Of a stretch of 41,442 bases of DNA, positions 16,478-23,491 are shown one piece after another. Numbering within the stretch: the stretch's first letter is position 1; the number at the start of each line of letters is the position of its first letter. The notes beneath the pieces were generated by a model. It saw only the letters and a list, made by a program, of their open reading frames with translations. It was not told the DNA's origin and did no database searches. Source of the stretch: M30B66 sp040882555 (GTDB lineage: Bacteria; Bacteroidota; Bacteroidia; M30B66); contig JBBEBC010000029.1 in NCBI GenBank assembly GCA_040882555.1, positions 1-41,442 on the forward strand, in the 5' to 3' direction. A program made the position numbers and the translations under genes.

Positions 16478-17360
16478 TAAAAGTTGCCGCAACAACAGCC
16501 TCCTTGATTCCTTTTGAATAGTCATAAAAGCCCATTCCCGATTTAACACCAAGATTTCCAGCCGTAACCATATTTACTAATAAGGGTGAAGGTGCATATT
16601 TTGGATTGCCAAATCCATCTTGTAACACTCTTAGAATAGAAAGACAGACATCCAATCCAATGAAATCTGCAAGTTGTAATGGACCCATTGGATGAGCCAT
16701 ACCAAGTTTCATAACTGTATCTATCTCATTAACCCCAGCTACTCCTTCATGCAATGAAATAATGGCTTCGTTGATCATTGGCATGAGTATTTTATTTGCC
16801 ACGAAACCTGGATAATCATTAACAATTACTGGTGTTTTGGAGAGCTTTTGCGATAAGTCAAAAATCTCTTTAGAGGTATCTGAAGAAGTTGAATATCCAT
16901 TTATTATCTCAACCAATTTCATTACTGGCACTGGATTCATGAAGTGCATCACAATTACTTTCTCAGGACGTTTAGTGACAGAAGCTATTTTTGTTATTGA
17001 AATAGAAGAAGTATTGCTAGCAAATATGCAAGAAGGCTTGCAAACTATGTCTAGTCTCCTGAAAATATCAAACTTAATTTCTTTGTTTTCTGAGGCTGCT
17101 TCAACAACTAAATCACATTGGGAAAGAGAATCATCTATTTCGGTGGAAGTTTTTATTCTTAATAACGTTGCAGACTTATCTTCTTCTGTAATTAACTGTT
17201 TTGATATCTGTCTGTCAAGATTCTTATTTATTGTTTGTATGCCTTTGGCAAGGGATTGTTGACTAATGTCTACCAAAGTTACAGAATATCCAAACTGAGC
17301 AAATGTATGTGCTATTCCGTTGCCCATTGTTCCTGAGCCAATTACTGCAATATGCTTCAT
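16470..17360 (-). CDS. 3-hydroxybutyryl-CoA dehydrogenase
   Basis: 296 residues, close to the usual 280-300. The NAD-binding Rossmann motif is IAVIGSGTMGNGIAHTFAQ at the N-terminus with acidic D at the end of the second strand (VTLVDIS). The C-terminal helical domain has the catalytic His in VMHFMNPVPVMKLVEI, then PGFVANKILMPMINEA and GMAHPMGPLQLADFIGLD. It interconverts acetoacetyl-CoA and 3-hydroxybutyryl-CoA (or longer homologues) in the cytoplasm. Gene symbol withheld because paralogues such as paaH have the same motifs. It starts 60 bases after the end of the broken sugar transferase reading frame. Confidence 0.92.
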   Translation of the reverse strand: MKHIAVIGSGTMGNGIAHTFAQFGYSVTLVDISQQSLAKGIQTINKNLDRQISKQLITEEDKSATLLRIKTSTEIDDSLSQCDLVVEAASENKEIKFDIFRRLDIVCKPSCIFASNTSSISITKIASVTKRPEKVIVMHFMNPVPVMKLVEIINGYSTSSDTSKEIFDLSQKLSKTPVIVNDYPGFVANKILMPMINEAIISLHEGVAGVNEIDTVMKLGMAHPMGPLQLADFIGLDVCLSILRVLQDGFGNPKYAPSPLLVNMVTAGNLGVKSGMGFYDYSKGIKEAVVAATFIS

Positions 17361-17420
17361 GAAGGTTGTTTTTGAGACGACAAATTAAGTAAGATAAAAG
17401 AGGAGATGCAACACTTAGGG

Positions 17421-18848
17421 CTATTTCCCTCTTCCTTGAATAACTATTAAAAGAGTATAGATGAGAATCTTTAAATCAAGCGCAAAAGTCATGTTTTCGA
17501 TATATAGGATATCATATTTAAGCCTTTCTACCATTTCATCGATGTTCTCGGCATAACCAAATTTAACTTGACCCCATCCGGTAATACCAGGTCTTACTTT
17601 ATGAAGCAGACGATAATGTGGAGCTACTTCAACAATCTGATCAATATAATATTGACGTTCCGGTCGTGGTCCAACAACAGCCATAGTTCCCATCAATACG
17701 TTGTAAAACTGCGGAATTTCATCGAGTCTTGTCTTACGCATAAATCTTCCAAAGGGAGTAATTCGAGCATCATATTTACTTGAAAGCTGGGGCCCTTTAA
17801 TTTCTGCATCTCAATACATCGATCGAAACTTATAGATTTTAAATGGTTTCCCATTGAAGCCGATGCGGTAATGGCTGTAGAGTGCAGGACCTTTGGAGGT
17901 AGTTTTAACAATCAAGGCCGTTATTAGATATACAGGTGATAATAGCGTTAAGACAAGAATTGAAATACTAATATCAAAAAGTCTCTTAAGCGATTTTTGC
18001 CAAGGAGGCATCAATTGCCTTTTCAGTTCGATAACCGGAGCTCCAAAAATAGCAGACATCCTAACTGAGCCCAAAAGAAAGTCGGTGATGTCGGGAATAA
18101 CTTTAATTACAACATTGGTGACTTCAAGTTCGGTTAGGAACTTACCTAAGTATTTATGTTCGCTATTTTCTGGAGCTACAATCACTTCTTCAACATCCTT
18201 CTCCTTGATTAACTCAACCATCTCCTTAAACTCACCAATACAAGGCAAAGTTGCTTTTAGTGCATCATTATCACTTCCATTTACGGGAACAAATCCAATG
18301 AAATTGTTACCACTTTTAACAGCTTGATTTTCAATTGTCTTGTATATATCATACGCCTTATTTCCAGAGCCAACTAGAATAGTGTTGAAGCTTATTTTGT
18401 TTTGTTGAATCCTTCTAGCCTTATTGGTTCCGATGATAATTCTTTGAACTGCTGTTATAAAGAACTGTATGCTGAACAGTGCTGCGAAAGACCAATAATA
18501 ATATTCATACGATAAGACTATGTCATCAAGAGAAACGGCAAAGAATAGGATGATTGAGCCAATTAAATTTACCCAAAGGGTAGTGCCAAGAACTCCCAGT
18601 CTAGATTTACGATAAATATCAAAATAGGCTCCTGAAATGTGATAAAGAACAAGCCAGAAAACTGGAATAATAGCTAGGCCTAGGAAAAAAGTAAGGTTAA
18701 ACTCCAAATTAACTTCATGTCCAAACTTGAGAGGTTCTAAGTAGAGCTTTCGAAACGTGTAATAAAGCGTCCAAGCGACTATCGCAGAGAAATAGTCTGC
18801 AATCATTTCGGCAATAGCCTGAATTCTGTCTCTTTTTATTGAATGCAC
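17421..18848 (-). pseudogene. polyprenyl-phosphate sugar-1-phosphate transferase (undecaprenyl glycosylphosphotransferase), interrupted by in-frame TGA
   Basis: Read through, the frame encodes 475 residues plus stop, the normal family length. The N-terminus has several membrane helices, then a Rossmann-like domain (FNTILVGSGNKAYDIYK) and the bacterial sugar transferase domain (KRLFDISISILVLTLLSPVYL; FKIYKFRSMY). A TGA at 17811-17813 (codon 346) directly follows FRSMY. In the same frame the sequence resumes with DAEIKGPQLSSKYDARITPFG and ends VIQGRGK, including the catalytic Asp-Glu pair of TRLDEIPQFYN (residues 376-377). The first product therefore lacks the active site; an internal ATG at 17741 would give only 106 residues. 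The start is GTG. Family role: transfers a sugar phosphate to undecaprenyl phosphate to begin a surface polysaccharide. Sequencing error remains possible. Confidence 0.85.
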
Positions 18849-18851
18849 TAG

Positions 18852-19718
18852 TTAGTGGATGATTTTAAGGTTATCTATTAAAATCTCCATTTCAGGCGTT
18901 CCTGCCGGTTTAAAAGAGAAAAAGAATAGTCTATAGTTAGTAGCATTAACTTCTGTGCTGACAGCTTCAGTAAGGTTAAGGTAAACTTTATTCCATGTAT
19001 CGCTGGGATTCAAATTAATTATTAATGACCTTCTAGTTGCGGAAACAGGGTAGTAAGCAGCTATGCCAATTGAAAGTTCATGACTTGTTTTGTAGTTGAG
19101 TTCAGCATACACGTTTGCACCTTGTTTTGGGAGGACAAATGCGTCAACCGTTTGAAACTCCACGTATCCACTATCTCTTCTTAAGGAAGTAAGGAAAGAA
19201 CCGTTCCCTTCAAAAACTAGATTGGGAGAAGAAGTAAGTGAAACAATTGTATCGCTAGCAATGCTTGCTTCAATCTTATTTCCAGATTGGTCATCGAAAT
19301 TCGCAATTAATGGAAAATTCAATGAATCAAAATAAGCCACAGTTGGACTAACATTCGCAGTTTCTCCGGGGCTTAGATTAACTTGTCCTTCCCAAAATTT
19401 ATAAAAAGAATAAGCGCTTCTCAAAGCGGATATACCATTCACTTGAATTCCTGCTCCTACGAGTATTTCATGATCACCTTCTTCTAATACAGGTATGCGG
19501 CAAGGAAGCTCAAAAGCTCCAATAAGATTTTTATCAATATATATCCACGCATCCGTTATGCGCGCAGAATTACTGCCTTGCAAAACTGGGTCAGTGGTTA
19601 AAGGAATGGTATCAATAGAAATATAAGCTGGTTGTGATTCCTTTGGATTAATGATATCACAGCCTGAAAGAAGGCAGAATAATGAAAAAGTAAAAATTCC
19701 CCGTAAAAAATGCTTCAT
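18852..19718 (-). CDS. hypothetical lipoprotein next to a sugar transferase
   Basis: 288 residues. The signal peptide ends in lipobox LLSGC (Cys near residue 20), then DIINPKESQPAYISIDTI. The mature part appears to have an N-terminal beta-sandwich with PEGA-like features (DAWIYIDKNLIGAFELPCRIPVLEEGDHEILVG, split here as DAWIYIDKNLIGAF and IPVLEEGDHEILVG) and a C-terminal jelly-roll-like domain with YVEFQTVDAFVLP and LIINLNPSDTWNKVY, which could bind carbohydrate. It lies 3 bases from both neighbours (oxidoreductase and sugar transferase), so the three form an operon. Surface polysaccharide assembly is inferred from context only. Confidence 0.72.
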   Translation of the reverse strand: MKHFLRGIFTFSLFCLLSGCDIINPKESQPAYISIDTIPLTTDPVLQGSNSARITDAWIYIDKNLIGAFELPCRIPVLEEGDHEILVGAGIQVNGISALRSAYSFYKFWEGQVNLSPGETANVSPTVAYFDSLNFPLIANFDDQSGNKIEASIASDTIVSLTSSPNLVFEGNGSFLTSLRRDSGYVEFQTVDAFVLPKQGANVYAELNYKTSHELSIGIAAYYPVSATRRSLIINLNPSDTWNKVYLNLTEAVSTEVNATNYRLFFFSFKPAGTPEMEILIDNLKIIH

Positions 19719-19721
19719 TCT

Positions 19722-20708
19722 TTAGGCAAAAAGATGAGGTGTTAAATTGAGTTTTTCAATGATTCTGTAGGCTACATCTAATGCCTGAAGTCCATCCGAA
19801 GCTGTTACAATAGGATTTTTATGATGTACAATTGCATCTGCAAAACTTTCTAATTCTGACTTTATTGCGTTTGTTGGTAAAATTTCTGGTTTATCCATTA
19901 GAATCTGCTTCACCCCTTTATCATTTCCCAAATCAATGGTTATAGCGAGAGGATCTGCTTCTCCTTCAATTTGCTTCATTCTAATTACTTCCACTTCCTT
20001 TTCAAGAAAATCAATGCTGATGTATGCGTCTCTTTGAAACAGCCTGGTTTTACGCATGTTTTTCAAGGATAAGCGGCTCGCAGTTAAATTTGCAACACAC
20101 CCATTATCGAACTCTATTCTTGCATTTGCAATATCTGGAGATTCAGACACTACTGCTACGCCGGAAGCGCTAATCTTCTTTACACTAGAATTTACGGTAT
20201 GAAGAACAATATCAATATCATGAATCATTAAATCTAAAACAACCGAAACGTCTGTGCCTCTGGGATTAAACTGGGCCAAGCGATGGGTTTCAATAAACAT
20301 CGGATTATTACAAAATGGTAATGCTGCAATATAGGCTGGATTGAAGCGCTCAACATGGCCAACTTGGACTTTTCTGCCAGCTTCGTCGGCTAAGCGCATC
20401 AAATCTCTCCCTTCTTCAACGGTGGCAGTTATGGGCTTTTCAATGAATACATGTTTGCTTTCTCGCAAGGCTTTAGAAGCATAGGCGTGATGGAAAAGAG
20501 TAGGAGTAACTATATCCACAACATCTACATTCTCCAACAGTTGCTCATAGGTTTCGAAAGCCTTTATACCTGTTTCTTTCTCAACAGCAGCAGCAACTTC
20601 AGGAGATACATCGTAAAATCCAGCAACATGATAATGGTCAATCTCTTTGAGTAGTTTCAAATGTATTTTACCCAGATGACCAACACCCACAACTCCAATA
20701 CTTAGCAT
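19722..20708 (-). CDS. Gfo/Idh/MocA family NAD(P)-dependent oxidoreductase
   Basis: 328 residues. The N-terminal Rossmann motif is IGVVGVGHLGKIHLKLL, followed by VDIVTPTLFHHAYASKAL and the catalytic EKP motif in HVFIEKPITATVEEG (~residue 94). The C-terminal domain begins with VGHVERFNPAY and holds the DLMIHDIDIVLH segment with the conserved His-Asp. Family members oxidise or reduce sugar rings, often nucleotide sugars for polysaccharide biosynthesis, or inositol. As first gene of an operon with a lipoprotein and a polyprenyl-phosphate sugar transferase, a nucleotide-sugar substrate is likely. The complement of 20727-20734 reads TAGGTTTG, a -7-like element 19 bases upstream. Confidence 0.88.
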   Translation of the reverse strand: MLSIGVVGVGHLGKIHLKLLKEIDHYHVAGFYDVSPEVAAAVEKETGIKAFETYEQLLENVDVVDIVTPTLFHHAYASKALRESKHVFIEKPITATVEEGRDLMRLADEAGRKVQVGHVERFNPAYIAALPFCNNPMFIETHRLAQFNPRGTDVSVVLDLMIHDIDIVLHTVNSSVKKISASGVAVVSESPDIANARIEFDNGCVANLTASRLSLKNMRKTRLFQRDAYISIDFLEKEVEVIRMKQIEGEADPLAITIDLGNDKGVKQILMDKPEILPTNAIKSELESFADAIVHHKNPIVTASDGLQALDVAYRIIEKLNLTPHLFA

Positions 20709-20726
20709 AATCTCGAGAATTTAGAG

Positions 20727-20734
20727 CAAACCTA
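20727..20734 (-). promoter_or_regulatory. -7-like element upstream of the Gfo/Idh/MocA gene
   Basis: The complement reads TAGGTTTG, a full match to TAnnTTTG, placed 19 bases upstream of the start codon. A TTG at the -33 distance is not evident, so confidence is limited. Confidence 0.4.
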
Positions 20735-20888
20735 ATCGATTTTCCTGCTCGTTGTCATGTTTAAGGACTCTCTTTTACCTGAAATACCCGAAAAAAGAAT
20801 TAACAATTTTTTGTGAAAGAAAGCCGAGGTCATGATATACCAATATCTTAAGGTGGTCGTAATTTGGAAGCTCAGACAGATTAGAGAT

Positions 20889-21536
20889 ATGATTCAGGCT
20901 GATACATTCAGGCATAAAGGATTACGTAACCGCATGTTGGAAAACTTATCCGAAAAAGGTATTCATTCCAAAATATTAGAAGCCATGCGTGATGTTCCGA
21001 GGCATCAGTTTTTCCCTGATCAAGTTTTTCTTGAAAAGGCTTACGAAGACATCGCTTTCAAAATAGGAGCAGGGCAGACAATTTCACATCCGTCTACAGT
21101 AGCAATTCAAACTCAGCTTTTAGATCCCCAGAAAGGGGAAAAAATACTTGAAATAGGCACCGGTAGTGGTTATCAAACCGCCGTACTTTCAAAGTTTGGA
21201 ATAAAGCTTTTTAGCATTGAACGACAACACGAACTTTTTACTCGCACCAAAAAGCTGCTTGAAGAAATGGATATACGCGTGAGGTTATTTTTTGGAGATG
21301 GTTATTTAGGTCAACCAGCATTTGCTCCGTTTAATAAGATTTTGGTCACAGCCGGAGCTCCTTTTGTACCTCCTGCTTTGCTTGAGCAGTTGATGCCAGG
21401 TGGAAGAATTGTTATACCAGTTGGTGAAGGAAGTAAGCAAGTAATGCATGTGATTGATAAAGCTCTTGATGGAAGTCTTCATGAGAATCAACACGGAGAA
21501 TTTTCATTTGTCCCTCTTTTAGAGGATAGAAACTAA
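20889..21536 (+). CDS. pcm: protein-L-isoaspartate O-methyltransferase
   Basis: 215 residues from the ATG at 20889, the usual PCMT length; the in-frame ATG at 20832 would add 19 hydrophobic and basic residues unlike the family. The start RHKGLRNRMLENLSEKGI, the DVPRHQFFPD motif, GAGQTISHPSTVAIQTQLL and motif I EKILEIGTGSGYQTAVLS are all canonical. It methylates L-isoaspartyl residues of damaged proteins with SAM, starting their repair. It stands alone on the plus strand, facing smpB; the two reading frames abut with no intergenic base. Confidence 0.93.
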   Translation: MIQADTFRHKGLRNRMLENLSEKGIHSKILEAMRDVPRHQFFPDQVFLEKAYEDIAFKIGAGQTISHPSTVAIQTQLLDPQKGEKILEIGTGSGYQTAVLSKFGIKLFSIERQHELFTRTKKLLEEMDIRVRLFFGDGYLGQPAFAPFNKILVTAGAPFVPPALLEQLMPGGRIVIPVGEGSKQVMHVIDKALDGSLHENQHGEFSFVPLLEDRN

Positions 21537-22004
21537 TTAATCTCTAAAAGCATCTGAGCGACTAAGATTGCGTTTTGCATCCTTTTCCTTCAGGCTTTCT
21601 CGCTTATCATAAAGCTTCTTCCCTTTAGCAAGCGCTATCTTAAGTTTAGCATAACCAGAATCACTGATGTAAAGATGAAGCGGAACTATTGTTAAGCCTT
21701 TGTCTTTTAGTTTATTCTTAAGCTTGCTTATCTCCGTCCTATTTAAAAGCAATTTCCTGTCGCGTTTTGGTTCATGGTTGAAATAAGATGAATGAGAATA
21801 CTCTTCAATATTCATATTTCGAACTACCAAATCATTCCCTGCAAATGCACAATATGCTTCTGAGATTGACGCCTTATGATTTCTTATTGATTTAATTTCA
21901 GTACCAGTTAATACCATTCCAGCAGTATACTCATCCAAAATTTCAAATTCGAAAGTCGCTCTTCGATTCTTTACTGATACTTTTCCTTTTTCTGTCTTCG
22001 ACAT
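21537..22004 (-). CDS. smpB: SsrA-binding protein SmpB
   Basis: 155 residues, full length for the family. Key motifs are VKNRRATFEFEI near the N-terminus, GMVLTGTEIKSIRNHKASISEAYC, HEPKRDRKLLLNR and the basic tail ALAKGKKLYDKRESLKEKDAKR... that enters the ribosomal mRNA channel. It delivers tmRNA to stalled ribosomes. It starts 3 bases after the DtxR-type gene, so the two share a transcript. No tmRNA gene was seen in the window. Confidence 0.96.
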   Translation of the reverse strand: MSKTEKGKVSVKNRRATFEFEILDEYTAGMVLTGTEIKSIRNHKASISEAYCAFAGNDLVVRNMNIEEYSHSSYFNHEPKRDRKLLLNRTEISKLKNKLKDKGLTIVPLHLYISDSGYAKLKIALAKGKKLYDKRESLKEKDAKRNLSRSDAFRD

Positions 22005-22007
22005 AGC

Positions 22008-22667
22008 TTACCTTTTCACAAGGACATTTCCTGCCACATAGGCAGAAATCATAACTTCATTTGAATCTTTTACTTGAATTCTCACCGAACCATCAAATTC
22101 TAGGCGTTTTACAACTCTTAAATGAGCTCCTGGAACAAGCTTAATCTGATCAAGAAACTGCAGGAAATCGGGATGATGATTTACAATCCCTTGCACACTC
22201 ACTTCATCTCCTGCTTTAAGATCAGAAATGGATATTTCAGAAGCGGCCTGCATTTTTCCTTCCCTGTCGGGGATGGGATCGCCGTGAGGATCAAATATGG
22301 GAAAGTTTAGATATTTATCTAGTTGTTCATAAAGCTTTTCAGAATTGGTATGTTCTAATTGCTCAGCAATATCATGTACTTCTTCCCAGCCAATATCTAA
22401 GTTTTTAACCAAAAAAACCTCCCAAAGGCGATGCCTTCTAACAATACCTAATGCTGTTTCTCTTCCTTTAGCTGTAAGTGATACTCCTTGATATCTTCTG
22501 TGATCGAGCAAGTTTTTCTCACCAAGCTTCTTAATCATATCGGTAACAGAAGAAGCTTTTGTTTGTAATGCTTCAGCAATAGAATTGGTGCTGACATTCC
22601 CACTGGTTTGTTCAGACAGCTTGAAGATCGTCTTCAAATAATTCTCTTCTGTAAATGAAGTATTCAT
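22008..22667 (-). CDS. DtxR/MntR-family metal-dependent transcriptional regulator
   Basis: 219 residues from the ATG at 22665-22667; a TTG three codons upstream is possible but would lie on the promoter. The N-terminal winged helix is FTEENYLKTIFKLSEQ ... NSIAEALQTKASSVTDMIKKL, followed by the dimerisation domain with metal-ligand candidates (RRHRLWEVFLV, HDIAEQLEHTNSEKLYEQLD, FPIFDPHGDPIPD) and a C-terminal FeoA/SH3-like domain (SISDLKAGDEVSVQGI ... GAHLRVVKRLEFDGSV). It should repress metal-uptake genes when Mn or Fe is bound. No metal transporter lies nearby. It precedes smpB by 3 bases. Confidence 0.92.
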   Translation of the reverse strand: MNTSFTEENYLKTIFKLSEQTSGNVSTNSIAEALQTKASSVTDMIKKLGEKNLLDHRRYQGVSLTAKGRETALGIVRRHRLWEVFLVKNLDIGWEEVHDIAEQLEHTNSEKLYEQLDKYLNFPIFDPHGDPIPDREGKMQAASEISISDLKAGDEVSVQGIVNHHPDFLQFLDQIKLVPGAHLRVVKRLEFDGSVRIQVKDSNEVMISAYVAGNVLVKR

Positions 22668-22673
22668 TGCGCG

Positions 22674-22681
22674 CAAAGATA
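22674..22681 (-). promoter_or_regulatory. -7 element of the dtxR-smpB operon
   Basis: The complement reads TATCTTTG, a perfect TAnnTTTG -7 element, only 6 bases before the ATG of the DtxR-type gene. Transcription would begin at or almost at the start codon, so the mRNA would be leaderless or nearly so. A TTG at the -33 distance is not clear. Confidence 0.5.
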
Positions 22682-22715
22682 ACCAATGTCCAAACTAAGG
22701 TGTGTAAAATATTAA

Positions 22716-23489
22716 TTACATGTTTTGAGGAAGCTCAGAATGCCTGTTTTCAAAGAATAACAAGTCTGGAACTCCATTCTCAACTCTTAAATACGAATAC
22801 CAGTAAAACCAATCGCCAAGATTAAAATAACGACTTTCTCCTTTAACCGGAAGGTTTAATGGAAGATGACGGTGACCGAAAACAAAATAGTCAGTGTTTG
22901 GAAATTCTTCTATTTTCTCTCTGCAATAGGAGAGGAGCCACTCATTTTCTTCACCTATAAAACGTTCTACCTGTGGATTAGCAGCTCTGCTTTTTCTCGA
23001 AAAAAAATTGGCCATACCAATTCCAAAATTCGGATGCAGCCTGGCAAAAAGCCATTGGCAGGTTGAATTAGCAAAAACCTTTTTAATAAACTTATATCCG
23101 TAATCGCCAGGTCCAAGACCATCGCCATGTCCGATGAAAAAGTTCTTTCCTTGCAATTCTAATTGAATAGGCTCTCGGTGGACTTTAATATTTAGTTCAG
23201 TTGTGAGGTAATTGAAGGCCCACATGTCATGATTTCCAGTGAAAAAGTCAATCTGGATGCCCGAATCTGTAAGCTCTGCTAACTTACCTAGCAAACGAAC
23301 ATAATATTTGGGAACTGTATGACGGTATTCAAACCAAAAGTCAAAGACATCACCCATCAGAAATATCCTTTGGGCATCATCCTTAATATCATCAAGCCAT
23401 TTAACAATAATCTTCTCTCGCTCAAGACTTTTCGAATGATTAGGAACGCCAAGATGAAAATCGCTTGCGAAGTAAATGGCCTTTCCCAT
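22716..23489 (-). CDS. lpxH: UDP-2,3-diacylglucosamine diphosphatase (LpxH-like)
   Basis: 257 residues. Metallophosphoesterase motifs in order: FASDFHLGVP, LMGDVFDFWFEY, FFTGNHDMW, IGHGDGLGPGDYGYK and FGHRHLPL. The FDFWFEYR and GDGLGPGD motifs are typical of Bacteroidota LpxH homologues that cleave UDP-2,3-diacylglucosamine to lipid X in lipid A synthesis. It is the last gene of the gatB operon, 2 bases after the M1 peptidase. A related metallophosphoesterase with another substrate cannot be excluded from sequence alone. Confidence 0.85.
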   Translation of the reverse strand: MGKAIYFASDFHLGVPNHSKSLEREKIIVKWLDDIKDDAQRIFLMGDVFDFWFEYRHTVPKYYVRLLGKLAELTDSGIQIDFFTGNHDMWAFNYLTTELNIKVHREPIQLELQGKNFFIGHGDGLGPGDYGYKFIKKVFANSTCQWLFARLHPNFGIGMANFFSRKSRAANPQVERFIGEENEWLLSYCREKIEEFPNTDYFVFGHRHLPLNLPVKGESRYFNLGDWFYWYSYLRVENGVPDLLFFENRHSELPQNM

Positions 23490-23491
23490 GC

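Noticed and set aside
16837..17262. Plus-strand open frame of 141 codons inside the hydroxybutyryl-CoA dehydrogenase gene
   Set aside because: It is antisense to an intact, well-conserved enzyme and has no recognisable domain.
17811..17813. TGA recoding (selenocysteine or altered genetic code) in the sugar transferase gene
   Set aside because: TGA ends several neighbouring genes, the position is not a Cys site in the family, and no SECIS-like hairpin follows. A nonsense change or read error is simpler.
17893..18327. Plus-strand open frame of 144 codons inside the sugar transferase gene
   Set aside because: Ser/Thr/Leu-rich shadow of the real frame, with no motif.
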